DNA of 36,590 bases from an uncultured Clostridia bacterium. Lineage in GTDB: Bacteria; Bacillota; Clostridia; Oscillospirales; Acutalibacteraceae. Below, piece after piece: positions 16,793 through 24,909 of this stretch (its first letter is position 1; each line of letters opens with the position of its first letter). The position numbers and the translations under genes are program-made. The DNA lies in assembly GCA_937916195.1 (NCBI GenBank), contig CALFTO010000092.1:1-36590 (forward strand), given 5' to 3'. Below the pieces are notes generated by a model. That model was given only the letters and a program-made list of their open reading frames with translations, was not told the DNA's origin and made no database searches.

Positions 16793-17658
16793 TATATAAC
16801 AACTCCGAAAATATTAAAGACGGCATAAAATGCCACAAGCACAAAGATTATACTGTCAAATCTATCCATTATTCCGCCGTGACCGGGAATAAGCTTACCG
16901 AAATCCTTAATGCCGAAATTACGTTTGATTACAGATGCGGTCAAATCGCCACACATACTGATTATTGACAAGAAAATCGTCATCAAAATAACGGCAAGAT
17001 AATTATTTGCATGAGTTTCAAAAATAAGATTTGTAAACACCGCATAAAGAATAACCGTTGATATTACGCAACCTACAACGCCACCGATTGCACCCTCAAC
17101 CGTCTTTTTGGGGCTGATATTGGGGCACAATTTATGCTTTCCAAAAAAGCTACCTGAAAAATAAGCCATAACATCGGTCATCCAAGCACAGAACATTGCG
17201 AAAAGCATTAAGAAAAGCCCGTGATTTTCGTTGTAATTCTGTTCGGGAAAAATCTTATGAATATCGCGGAAATACAGAAGTCTTGTCATTGCAAAGGGCA
17301 CACCGAGTGAGCCGATAACAACCGTTGCAATGTGCGAAAATTTTGTGTTTTCATATTCAAACAACATAAAAATACAAAGAGCAAGAATATAAAGGCAAAC
17401 TAAATATTCTGCTTTTAAATTAAGCCCCAAGCCCTGCAGATATCCGCCGAATTCATAATAAAGGGGTACGCACGCTGACGCAATAAGACTTAACACCATC
17501 ACAGGTTTATTCTTCAAGCTCACCGCGTGATTTAATTCGTGGGTGGCAATAACGCAAAGTGCCGCTACCACGAACACGAGCAATAAAGTATTGCGCAAGA
17601 ACAGCATTGCAATACCGAACGCTGTCCAGATGAGTCCAAAAACAATTCTTTTAGCCAT
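16792..17658 (-). CDS. cdsA: Phosphatidate cytidylyltransferase
   Basis: 288 residues with about eight hydrophobic segments. It makes CDP-diacylglycerol from phosphatidate and CTP for phospholipid synthesis in the membrane. The family signature is at the C-terminus: SVIKRNFGIKDFGKLIPGHG followed by GIMDRFDS. SPKKTVEGAIGG, the conserved cytoplasmic loop, precedes it. Ends in overlap with dxr and begins five bases after uppS. Confidence 0.95.
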   Translation of the reverse strand: MAKRIVFGLIWTAFGIAMLFLRNTLLLVFVVAALCVIATHELNHAVSLKNKPVMVLSLIASACVPLYYEFGGYLQGLGLNLKAEYLVCLYILALCIFMLFEYENTKFSHIATVVIGSLGVPFAMTRLLYFRDIHKIFPEQNYNENHGLFLMLFAMFCAWMTDVMAYFSGSFFGKHKLCPNISPKKTVEGAIGGVVGCVISTVILYAVFTNLIFETHANNYLAVILMTIFLSIISMCGDLTASVIKRNFGIKDFGKLIPGHGGIMDRFDSIIFVLVAFYAVFNIFGVVI

Positions 17659-17663
17659 AGTAT

Positions 17664-18398
17664 TTACACGCCTCCGAACCTACGGTTTCTCTTTTCAAAC
17701 TCCCTAAGCGCCTCAATCAAGTTTTCTTCTGTAAAATCAGGCCAGAGCACATCTGTAAACCACAATTCTGCATAGGCTGACTGCCATGTTAAGAAATTTG
17801 AGGTTCTGTACTCTCCGCTTGGTCTGATAATCAGGTCGGGGTCGGGGATATTCTTTGTGTAAAGATGCTGTGAAATCATATCCTCTGTGATTTCATCGGG
17901 GGCAATCTCCCCTGCCGCTACCTTTTTCGCAATTTCCTGAACGCCCTGTGTTATCTCGTGACGACCGCCATAATTTATAGCGATGTTCAGAATAACATTA
18001 TTTTTTTCGCTACTTTCCGCCTCTGTATGCTCCATTAAAGCTAAAATATCCTCGGGAATTCCCGCACGGTCACCGATAAAGCGAAGCGAGATACCCTTTT
18101 CTTCGTTTTCGGCTTTTCGGTCTTCTGCCTCAATTAAGTATTCACGGAAAAGCTGCATTATTGCGTCAACCTCTTCTTGAGGTCTTTTCCAGTTTTCAGT
18201 TGAAAAGGCATAAAAGGTGAGGCACTTAACACCCACATCTGCGGCAAATTCACCTATTCTGCGAAATGTCTTTGCACCCTCAATATGACCTTTATAGCGG
18301 GGCAATCCCCTCTGCTTTGCCCAACGACCGTTACCATCCATAATAATGCCGATATGTTGGGGAAGCACTGAAAATTTTGGAATATTATTCTTATCCAT
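17664..18398 (-). CDS. uppS: Undecaprenyl diphosphate synthase (cis-prenyltransferase)
   Basis: 244 residues. It extends farnesyl-PP with isopentenyl-PP units to the C55 carrier lipid for cell wall synthesis. GIIMDGNGRWAKQRGLPRYK at about 17-36 holds the catalytic Asp and substrate loop; LTFYAFSTENWKRP and DLIIRPSGEYRTSNFL with WPDF are the other signatures. No clear ribosome site precedes the ATG (upstream reads ATTTTAAGCTT), and a GC hairpin lies 20 bases before it, so its translation may be tuned separately from frr. Confidence 0.96.
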   Translation of the reverse strand: MDKNNIPKFSVLPQHIGIIMDGNGRWAKQRGLPRYKGHIEGAKTFRRIGEFAADVGVKCLTFYAFSTENWKRPQEEVDAIMQLFREYLIEAEDRKAENEEKGISLRFIGDRAGIPEDILALMEHTEAESSEKNNVILNIAINYGGRHEITQGVQEIAKKVAAGEIAPDEITEDMISQHLYTKNIPDPDLIIRPSGEYRTSNFLTWQSAYAELWFTDVLWPDFTEENLIEALREFEKRNRRFGGV

Positions 18399-18419
18399 AA
18401 GCTTAAAATATGCAAATCG

Positions 18420-18437
18420 GGGCGGAATTATCCGCCC
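18420..18437 (-). other. Intercistronic hairpin between frr and uppS
   Basis: GGGCGGA (18420-18426) pairs with TCCGCCC (18431-18437) across a 4-nt loop. There is no T-run after it on the minus strand, so it is unlikely to terminate. It could protect the frr-pyrH part of the mRNA from exonucleases or lower uppS translation. Confidence 0.5.
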
Positions 18438-18446
18438 GCAATTTGT

Positions 18447-19001
18447 TTATATCTCCATAATTTCTTTTTCTTTCTTGTCGGCTACTGCATCAATTTCTTT
18501 GATGAAATCATCAGTAATCTTCTGAATTTTTGTTTCAGCGTTCTTCTGGTCATCCTCTGTAATCTCGCTGTTTTTCTTCATAGCCTTAATTTTATCCATT
18601 GCATCACGACGGATTGAACGAATTGCAACCTTCGACTCTTCAGCAGTTTTGCTTACATCCTTGCAAAGAGTCTTTCTGCGCTCTTCTGTAAGGGGTGGGA
18701 ATGTAAGGCGGATAACCTTGCCGTCGTTCATAGGAGTAATGCCGATGTCAGAAGCCTGAATAGCCTTTGAAATGGGGTTGATTGTTGAAACGTCCCAAGG
18801 CTGAATAACAAGAATTCTGCCTTCGCTTACTGAAATAGCTGCCATCTGCTGAATGGGAGTGGGAACTCCGTAATAATCAACAGAAACTCTGTCAAGAACT
18901 GCAGCAGTTGCTCTGCCGGCACGCATTGATGCAAATTCTTTTTCAAGAGCCATAACGGTCTTGTTCATTTTTTCTTTCATTGTATCAAAAACTGTATTCA
19001 T
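18447..19001 (-). CDS. frr: Ribosome recycling factor
   Basis: 184 residues, the standard length. RRF splits post-termination ribosomes together with EF-G. The three-helix domain is recognisable from EFASMRAGRATAAVLDRVSVDYYG, with PTPIQQMAAISV and LVIQPWDVSTI forming domain II, and IRLTFPPLTEERRK followed by the basic VAIRSIRRDAMDKIK helix. Lies 30 bases after pyrH with AAGGAGAT as ribosome site. Confidence 0.97.
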   Translation of the reverse strand: MNTVFDTMKEKMNKTVMALEKEFASMRAGRATAAVLDRVSVDYYGVPTPIQQMAAISVSEGRILVIQPWDVSTINPISKAIQASDIGITPMNDGKVIRLTFPPLTEERRKTLCKDVSKTAEESKVAIRSIRRDAMDKIKAMKKNSEITEDDQKNAETKIQKITDDFIKEIDAVADKKEKEIMEI

Positions 19002-19031
19002 AATATATCTCCTTTATTGAATTGTTTAATA

Positions 19032-19745
19032 TTACTTTTCAGAAACTACAACTGTACCAACGCTTTCGCCCATAACTGCCTTAACCATATTCTGGGGCTG
19101 TTGAAGATTGAAAACAAGAAGCGGAATATCGTTATCTCTGCAAAGTGAAGCCGCAGTGCTGTCCATAACCGCAAGACCTTTGCTTAAAATATCCTGATGG
19201 GTAATAACGTCATATTTGATTGCGTCGTCAAAGCGGTTGGGGTCTTTGTCATAAACACCGTCAACGTTTGTTGCCTTGAAGATAATATCTGCATCAATTT
19301 CAGCCGCACGAAGAGCCGCCGCAGTATCAGTTGAGAAGAAGGGGTTACCTGTTCCGCAACCAAAAATTACTACTCTGCCCTTTTCAAGATGACGCTTTGC
19401 TCGATGGCTGATATAAGGCTCTGCAATTTTGTTCATTTCAATTGCAGTCTGAACTCTAACGATTACTCCCATCTGCTCAAGTGAATCAGCAAGGGCCAAT
19501 GAGTTCATAACAGTTGCAAGCATACCGATGTGGTCAGCTCTTGTTCTGTCCATATCACCGCTACTGCGACCGCGCCAGAAGTTACCGCCGCCAACAACAA
19601 TGGCAACCTCTGTGCCGAGCTCTGTCATTTCTTTGATTGCAGAGCAAACACTGTTTACAGTATTAAAATCAAATCCGTGCTTTTTGTCACCTGCAAGAAC
19701 CTCGCCGCTGACCTTTAAGAGCACTCTTTTATATTTGGGTTCCAT
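19032..19745 (-). CDS. pyrH: UMP kinase
   Basis: 237 residues of the bacterial hexameric amino-acid-kinase type. It phosphorylates UMP to UDP and is allosterically regulated by GTP and UTP in known relatives. LLKVSGEVLAG, VVGGGNFWRGR, RTRADHIGMLATVMNSLAL, VVIFGCGTGNPFFSTDTAAA and KATNVDGVYDKDP are the signatures. First gene of the eight-gene minus-strand operon, preceded by GGAGGTG and a promoter. Confidence 0.97.
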   Translation of the reverse strand: MEPKYKRVLLKVSGEVLAGDKKHGFDFNTVNSVCSAIKEMTELGTEVAIVVGGGNFWRGRSSGDMDRTRADHIGMLATVMNSLALADSLEQMGVIVRVQTAIEMNKIAEPYISHRAKRHLEKGRVVIFGCGTGNPFFSTDTAAALRAAEIDADIIFKATNVDGVYDKDPNRFDDAIKYDVITHQDILSKGLAVMDSTAASLCRDNDIPLLVFNLQQPQNMVKAVMGESVGTVVVSEK

Positions 19746-19799
19746 AAAATAACACCTCCGCGGTAAACCATACTTCTCCGTCTACCATATTTAGTATAT

Positions 19800-19828
19800 T
19801 TTACAATAAAATCGTTATTCTGTAAAGG
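19800..19828 (-). promoter_or_regulatory. Promoter of the pyrH-polC operon
   Basis: Minus strand: TTTACA (19823-19828), 17-base spacer, TAAAAA (19800-19805). It lies 55-83 bases before the pyrH start and is divergent from the phosphotransferase promoter. The -10 matches four of six consensus bases, so moderate confidence. Confidence 0.5.
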
Positions 19829-19873
19829 GAAATTTTAAACAATTACAATGTAATTTATTATATAAATTAAGCA

Positions 19874-19902
19874 TTGACTAAATTTAACTGACAATATATA
19901 AT
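19874..19902 (+). promoter_or_regulatory. Sigma-A-type promoter of the phosphotransferase gene
   Basis: TTGACT (19874-19879), exactly 17 bases, TATAAT (19897-19902): a near-consensus vegetative promoter, with the start codon about 48 bases past the -10. Confidence 0.8.
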
Positions 19903-19949
19903 TGTAATGTATGATTTTGTCCTAAAACAATATATTGGGGTGTAGAAAA

Positions 19950-21059
19950 ATGGCAAACAAGCCTTTTGATATTGAAAAAATTTGCAAGTTATTTTCAATT
20001 AATGGTGATTTTACGGGATATGAAAAATGCAGTAACGGTCATATCAACAGTACATATATGCTGATTTTTGAAGAAAACGGAAAAGTAAAAAAATATGTTC
20101 TTCAAATGATTAACACAGTTGTTTTCAAAGACCCTAACAAGCTTATGAGCAACATAGTAAGAGTTACAAGCCATATCCGTAAAAAGAACGAAGAAAATAA
20201 TATTCCTTGGGCAGACCGCGGAACACTCACTTTTCTTCCCTGTACTGACGGAAAATACTACTATACTGACGAAAACAATAACTGCTGGCGCGTTTATGAA
20301 TTCATAGGTGATGTTTACACCTGCAACTCAATTGACAGTGCCGAGGTTTTTGAGAATGCAGGCGTGGCATTCGGTGAATTCCAGAATATTCTTGCTGATT
20401 TTGACGGTGCTTCTCTTTATGAAACAATCGAGAATTTCCACAACACCGTATCACGCTTTGCCGATTTTAAAAAGGCTGTTGATGACAACCTTTCAGGCAG
20501 ACTTGATACTGTTAAAGATGAGGTTGAATTCGCGTTAGCCCGCGAAGCAGACACACACATTCTTGTTGATATGATTGCCGAGGGCAAGCTTCCTCTTCGC
20601 GTTACTCACAACGATACAAAACTTAATAACATTCTTTTTGATAACGTAAGTGATAAAGGCATTTGCATTATCGACCTTGACACCGTTATGCCCGGTCTTT
20701 CACTTTACGATTTCGGTGACAGCATCCGTTTTGGTGCAAACACCGCCGCAGAAGACGAAAAAGATGTTTCAAAGGTATCTTTAAGTCTTGAACTTTATGA
20801 AGCTTATGTCAAGGGATACCTCAGCAGTGCAAAAAACGCACTCACAGACCTTGAAAAAGAGCTTTTACCCTTTGGCGCAAAGATTATGACATATGAATGC
20901 GGAATTCGTTTTCTTATGGATTATCTCAACGGTGACGTATATTTCCATACGGAATATCCCGAACACAACCTTGTTCGTGCCCGCACACAGTTTGCACTTG
21001 TTGCTGATATGGAAAAGAAAATGGACAAAATGCTCGAAATCACAAAGAAATATTGCTGA
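19950..21059 (+). CDS. APH-fold phosphotransferase, N-acetylhexosamine 1-kinase-like
   Basis: 369 residues from ATG 19950 (GGGGTG seven bases before); an upstream start at 19935 would bury the ribosome site. It belongs to the aminoglycoside phosphotransferase/choline kinase fold. The Brenner motif THNDTKLNN has the catalytic base Asp222, and the Mg motif IDLDTVMPG has Asp242, followed by DFGDSIRF. That combination, with the N-terminal NGHINSTYML loop and YVLQMIN, resembles NahK of Bifidobacterium, which phosphorylates GlcNAc or GalNAc at C1, more than antibiotic kinases. No lacto-N-biose phosphorylase or transporter is nearby; the gene stands alone between its own promoter and terminator. Substrate therefore unproven. 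Confidence 0.8.
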   Translation: MANKPFDIEKICKLFSINGDFTGYEKCSNGHINSTYMLIFEENGKVKKYVLQMINTVVFKDPNKLMSNIVRVTSHIRKKNEENNIPWADRGTLTFLPCTDGKYYYTDENNNCWRVYEFIGDVYTCNSIDSAEVFENAGVAFGEFQNILADFDGASLYETIENFHNTVSRFADFKKAVDDNLSGRLDTVKDEVEFALAREADTHILVDMIAEGKLPLRVTHNDTKLNNILFDNVSDKGICIIDLDTVMPGLSLYDFGDSIRFGANTAAEDEKDVSKVSLSLELYEAYVKGYLSSAKNALTDLEKELLPFGAKIMTYECGIRFLMDYLNGDVYFHTEYPEHNLVRARTQFALVADMEKKMDKMLEITKKYC

Positions 21060-21075
21060 TGATTATTGAAAAAGC

Positions 21076-21108
21076 AAAGCACTTAACCGAAATGGTTAAG
21101 TGCTTTTT
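21076..21108. terminator. Bidirectional rho-independent terminator
   Basis: AAAGCACTTAACC (21076-21088) and GGTTAAGTGCTTT (21094-21106) form a perfect 13-bp stem with a 5-nt loop, followed by T's on the plus strand (21104-21108). The A-rich left flank (21069-21073) gives T's on the minus strand. It serves the phosphotransferase and the convergent lipoprotein gene. Confidence 0.9.
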
Positions 21109-21113
21109 GTATA

Positions 21114-21617
21114 TTATTCAATTATAAGCGGAATATCGAATGAGCCACTGATTTCTTCGCCATCTTCACCTACCGTGAAATCATAAAAAGCATCAACAGT
21201 ATATGTGCCTTTATCAAATCCGCCTATATGCTCATAATCAGCCTCACCTGTCCACTCAAAAGTCAGAATTTCGCCGGGAGCGATTTCGGTGGTTATTGCC
21301 TCATCAAGTTGTGATGACGATATATAATCAGCACCGTCTTTGGTTTTCAAACCGTGCATTCCTATTACAAATACAGGTCTGCCGTGATGAATTGTAACGC
21401 TTTCAGTTCCCGAATATTTGATTTCACCGACGAAATTGAAACAATTATCTTTTGAAAGCTCGGATTTTTTATAAACAGTATCTTCGACCTTTAATGTGAT
21501 TTCAAAGTCGCCGCAGGTGTGACGATAAGAACAGGGAATTGTTTTATCGGCAGTACAGCCTGCAAAAATGAGAACAAAGAAAACTACGGACAACAGAATT
21601 GCTACGCACTTTTTCAT
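21114..21617 (-). CDS. Predicted lipoprotein of unknown function
   Basis: 167 residues. The N-terminus MKKCVAILLSVVFFVLIFAG followed by Cys21 is a type II signal peptide with lipobox FAGC, so the mature protein should be lipid-anchored on the outer face of the membrane. The rest is a beta-rich sequence (FEITLKVEDTVYKKSEL, later GEILTFEWTGEADYEHIGG) with alternating hydrophobics like an immunoglobulin-type or DUF-like sandwich. I do not recognise a family. It is monocistronic between two terminators. Ribosome site AAAAGGGGA before ATG. Confidence 0.75.
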   Translation of the reverse strand: MKKCVAILLSVVFFVLIFAGCTADKTIPCSYRHTCGDFEITLKVEDTVYKKSELSKDNCFNFVGEIKYSGTESVTIHHGRPVFVIGMHGLKTKDGADYISSSQLDEAITTEIAPGEILTFEWTGEADYEHIGGFDKGTYTVDAFYDFTVGEDGEEISGSFDIPLIIE

Positions 21618-21647
21618 ACAAAAATCCCCTTTTTCTTTATTGTAGCA

Positions 21648-21676
21648 TAAAAAAACGGCGGAAGCAAGCCCCCGCC
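21648..21676 (-). terminator. Terminator of the serine dehydratase transcript
   Basis: On the minus strand GGCGG (21672-21676) and CCGCC (21657-21661) make the core stem, extended by AAC/GTT pairs around a bulge, followed by a run of seven T's (complement of 21649-21655). It lies about 125 bases after the stop codon at 21800. Confidence 0.65.
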
Positions 21677-21799
21677 AACCGTTGCAATTAAATTTATAAT
21701 CCTGACAAATTCCAACCTTTTAATAAAATCGGGACGCCGAGTCGTAAATCACTAAATGAGTAATATATTCATTTTGCACTTTACACTTTGCGTTTTGCA
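21677..21799. other. Intergenic gap without recognisable gene
   Basis: The 3' untranslated part of the serine dehydratase gene. It contains low-complexity repeats of TTTGCACTTTACACTTTGCGTTT character at about 21773-21795. I see no gene or promoter here. Confidence 0.5.
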
Positions 21800-23233
21800 T
21801 TAAATGTTAAGTGTTGCAAGTCCGCCCTCGGAAGTTTCACGATATTCGGCGGCGATGTCAAGACCCGTTTTTCGCATTGTTTCGATTACGTTATCAAGTG
21901 AGATTTTTCTTGTTTCACTCAAAAAGCTTGCAAGGTTAACAGCATTGATTGCGCGCATTGCGGCAACTGCGTTTCGCTCAATGCAAGGAATTTGCACAAG
22001 CCCGCAAATCGGGTCACAGGTAAGTCCTAAATGATGCTCAATTGCAATCTCTGCGGCATATTCAATCTTACCTCGTTTAAGCCCGAAAAGCTCACCGAGA
22101 GCCGCTGAAGCCATTGCGCAAGCTGTGCCAACCTCTGCCTGACAGCCACATTCCGCACCCGAAATTGAAGCATTTGTTTTGATAAGATTACCGATAAGTC
22201 CGCCAGTTGCAAGTGCCTGCAAAATTTGTTTATCTGTGTAACCGTGTTTTAATTGCATATAGTAAAGCACCGCAGGAAGCACACCCGAAGCACCGCAGGT
22301 CGGTGCAGTTACAATTCGACCGCCCGACGCATTCTGCTCGCTTACCGCAAAGGCATAAGAACATACCTCACGGTTTTCGCGTGTCTCGGCACTTTCGCCG
22401 ATATGCTCCATATTATAAAGATATTTTGCTTTTTTCTGCACTTCAAGTCCACCGGGGAGAACGCCTTCGTCCTCAATACCACGCTCAATGGCATCTTTCA
22501 TTGTTTTCCAAACAAGACTAAGATAATCCCAGATATATTCGCCCTCGACCTCATCAACATACTGCCAAAGACGATATTTTTTCTCTTTGCAGTATGCCTT
22601 GATATCCTTGAAGGTGCTCAAATTATAAACTATGGGCTCGGTTGCGGTTTTACTGCCCTCAAACTCAATTCTGCCACCGCCCACGCTGAACACACGAATA
22701 AAATCAGTCTGCACACCATTTTTATAGGCATAAAGCTCCATTGTATTGGGGTGGTCGATGTCGGTTTTGAGATAATCGAACTCCACAACACAGGGTGTTG
22801 GCGCTAAAGTACTTTCGATTACGGTGTCGGTGCAATGCCCCTTACCCGTTTTGGCAAGTGAGCCATAAAGAATTACTTTAAATTCATCGGCATCAGGATT
22901 TTTCTCTTTAAAGAGAATACAAGCCTTTTCGGGACCCATTGTATGCGAGCTTGAGGGGCCTCTGCCGATACGGTAAAGCTGATTTAACGACTCCATACCG
23001 TTCATTTTCGCTTTTTCTTTTTTGGGTGTCTCTGCTTCAAAGAAAACATCCATTGAAACGCCGAAAAGCTTTGCCATTTTATAAAACTCTTCAGCCGTGG
23101 GCACAGTTTCGCCGTTTTCCCACAAAACAACTGTTTGTTCCTCTGTGTTAACTCTTTCACCGAGAGACTTCTGCGACATCCCCATTTTTTCGCGAAGCTC
23201 GGTTATTTTTTTTGAATAAATATCCTTTATCAT
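21800..23233 (-). CDS. sdaA: L-serine dehydratase (Fe-S, single chain) with N-terminal XRE-type HTH domain
   Basis: 477 residues from ATG 23233, which follows GAGAGGTG; a GTG at 23242 overlaps that site. L-serine ammonia-lyase deaminates serine to pyruvate with an oxygen-labile [4Fe-4S] cluster. After a linker, the beta-type domain begins near residue 80 (YRIGRGPSSSHTMGPEKA) and the alpha-type catalytic domain near 290 (NASGGRIVTAPTCGASGVLP). Cluster cysteines are likely in APTCGAS, GAECGCQ and CDPICGLVQIPC. Residues 5-65 are a typical HTH_3 domain (ITELREKMGMSQKSLGERVN, WENGETVPTAEEFYKMAKL) usually found in DNA-binding regulators. Single-chain enzymes are normally about 400-460 residues without it. 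Starts 21 bases after the LRR gene. Confidence 0.93.
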   Translation of the reverse strand: MIKDIYSKKITELREKMGMSQKSLGERVNTEEQTVVLWENGETVPTAEEFYKMAKLFGVSMDVFFEAETPKKEKAKMNGMESLNQLYRIGRGPSSSHTMGPEKACILFKEKNPDADEFKVILYGSLAKTGKGHCTDTVIESTLAPTPCVVEFDYLKTDIDHPNTMELYAYKNGVQTDFIRVFSVGGGRIEFEGSKTATEPIVYNLSTFKDIKAYCKEKKYRLWQYVDEVEGEYIWDYLSLVWKTMKDAIERGIEDEGVLPGGLEVQKKAKYLYNMEHIGESAETRENREVCSYAFAVSEQNASGGRIVTAPTCGASGVLPAVLYYMQLKHGYTDKQILQALATGGLIGNLIKTNASISGAECGCQAEVGTACAMASAALGELFGLKRGKIEYAAEIAIEHHLGLTCDPICGLVQIPCIERNAVAAMRAINAVNLASFLSETRKISLDNVIETMRKTGLDIAAEYRETSEGGLATLNI

Positions 23234-23254
23234 AAACGGCACCTCTCTGCCAAA

Positions 23255-24763
23255 TTATACTAATGCTACCAATCCGTTAAGTGCTAAATCAAGATACATT
23301 GCATCAAAGCTGTCAACTGCACCGTCACCGTTAATATCGCAACGACGGAACATAAAATTATTATCTATCTTTTCATTTGCAAAAGAAATTTTCACAAGCA
23401 AATCGTAATCGGCTTCGTTCACTTTGCCGTCACCGTTAGCATCACCTTTTATGGTTGACGGGCCAATTTCTTTGAGGAATAAATCGAGAATTATTGCGTC
23501 AAGTCCGTCAACTGCACCGTCTTCGTTCATATCCCCTGCATAGCTTATTGCACAACTCTCATATTTTTGCAAGGAAGCAACAGAGCAAAGAACTTCAAAG
23601 TCATTTTTATCAATTACACCGTTGAAATCCACGTCACCTTTAGTCAAGGCATTCAAATCAACGAACTTAATATTATTCTCTTTAGCGTATTCTTGAGCAT
23701 AAGTATCTGCATAACCGAAAATTGTTACGACTGATTTATCGGTAAATGCATTTTTATGAATTTCGGTTACTGACGCGGGTATTATGGCGTCAATTGAGCC
23801 CAATGCACCACCGTGAATATACACCGTACCATCTGGCACAGCAGTTTCTCCTTTCACCTTATCGTTGCAGATAAGGTGATTTTTTATATAAAGCGAGCCA
23901 TTTTTCCAATTAGAAGAATTATTATAAAGCCCTGTGTTATAAAAAGCATTTTTGCCTATATCAATTGTCTTTTCGGGTAAAGCTATCTCTTTAAGAGAAA
24001 TGCAATTTTCAAATGCAGAACTACCGATATAATCAACAACCTCAATATTTCTTATTTCAATAAGGCTTTCACAATCCTTAAAGGCATTCGCGCCAATTGT
24101 AACAAGTGTGTCGGGCAAAATAACGGTTTTTGCCTTTGTTGAGCCCACAAAAGCGCCGTCAGCAATAACCGTGGTGTCATCACGAAGAGTGTAAAGCCCC
24201 GCTAATTCAATTTCAATAAGATTTGTTCCAAGATAAATATATTTGAGCACCGAGGCATAAATATCCTCACCCGATACGATATCATCCCAACCGATTGCGC
24301 TGTCGCTTGAGCCACCGCCAATATTTACGCCACCGCCACCGTTAGAGGTGTTGCCATAATTTTTTCTGATTTTCCAGTTGCTTGTGTCGTTATAATAAGC
24401 GGTGTTATAAATCGCCTTTTCGCCGATATGAGTAATCGTTGCGGGCAGTGAAATCGTTGCAAGTGAAGTGCAATTTTCAAAGGCAGATGCGCCGATGCTT
24501 TTAACACCCTCTGACACCTTGACAGAGGTTATTGTAGTGTTGCCTTTGAATGCACCGTCACTTACAGCGCTGACTTCAACACCACCAACTGTTGCAGGAA
24601 CAGTAAAGCTTTTTGAACTGCCTTTATACCCTGTAATCACAGCCGTTCCGTCAACAAGCTCATAAGTGAAATTGCCTGCACTCAAAGCAAAAGACGGCAT
24701 TGCAGAAGTAAATACACATAAAAGCATTACAATTGAAATTAGAATTGATAATACTTTTTTCAT
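23255..24763 (-). CDS. Secreted leucine-rich-repeat (BspA-like) protein with two dockerin-type modules
   Basis: 502 residues. Signal peptide at 1-26 (ISIVMLLCVFTSAMPSFA). Residues about 30-370 contain BspA/LRR_5 repeats of the IGASAFENCTSLATISLP form, at least five recognisable, split by a Gly/Ser-rich insert (TSNGGGGVNIGGGSSDS). The C-terminal 125 residues carry four calcium-loop sequences: DVDFNGVIDKND, DMNEDGAVDGLD, DANGDGKVNEAD and DINGDGAVDSFD. These pair as two dockerin-like modules. It should be exported, and would bind a cohesin partner or the surface; there is no LPXTG motif or C-terminal membrane anchor. The role may be adhesion or polysaccharide binding (inference). It is co-directional with the serine dehydratase 21 bases downstream. 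Confidence 0.85.
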   Translation of the reverse strand: MKKVLSILISIVMLLCVFTSAMPSFALSAGNFTYELVDGTAVITGYKGSSKSFTVPATVGGVEVSAVSDGAFKGNTTITSVKVSEGVKSIGASAFENCTSLATISLPATITHIGEKAIYNTAYYNDTSNWKIRKNYGNTSNGGGGVNIGGGSSDSAIGWDDIVSGEDIYASVLKYIYLGTNLIEIELAGLYTLRDDTTVIADGAFVGSTKAKTVILPDTLVTIGANAFKDCESLIEIRNIEVVDYIGSSAFENCISLKEIALPEKTIDIGKNAFYNTGLYNNSSNWKNGSLYIKNHLICNDKVKGETAVPDGTVYIHGGALGSIDAIIPASVTEIHKNAFTDKSVVTIFGYADTYAQEYAKENNIKFVDLNALTKGDVDFNGVIDKNDFEVLCSVASLQKYESCAISYAGDMNEDGAVDGLDAIILDLFLKEIGPSTIKGDANGDGKVNEADYDLLVKISFANEKIDNNFMFRRCDINGDGAVDSFDAMYLDLALNGLVALV

Positions 24764-24796
24764 TTCTGCACCGTCCTTTATTTTATATATAATAAT

Positions 24797-24825
24797 ATTG
24801 TAGCATTAAAGAGATTTTATTGCAA
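24797..24825 (-). promoter_or_regulatory. Promoter of the LRR-dockerin gene
   Basis: Minus strand TTGCAA (24820-24825), 17-base spacer, TACAAT (24797-24802), 34 bases before the start codon. Probably also drives the serine dehydratase, since there is no terminator in the 21-bp gap between them. Confidence 0.7.
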
Positions 24826-24828
24826 CAC

Positions 24829-24861
24829 AAAAAATATCCCTCGCAAATAATTGTGAGGGAT
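24829..24861 (-). terminator. Terminator of the hexuronate operon
   Basis: On the minus strand, ATCCCTC...CAA (24851-24861) and TTG...GAGGGAT (24836-24846) form an 11-bp stem with one G-T pair and a 4-nt loop, followed by a run of six T's (complement of 24829-24834). It lies about 50 bases after the eda stop and next to the LRR promoter. Confidence 0.85.
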
Positions 24862-24909
24862 AAAAGAATAAGTGAAACTATTCAAATAATTTATTCTTTC
24901 GCAAGATAA

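Noticed and set aside
19950..21059. Aminoglycoside resistance kinase
   Set aside because: The APH fold is shared, but the Brenner and Mg motifs and the N-terminal loop match the sugar-kinase NahK group better, and there is no sign of mobility nearby.
22253..22807. 184-residue open frame antisense to the serine dehydratase
   Set aside because: Lies wholly within the conserved enzyme gene; no ribosome site and no recognisable domain.
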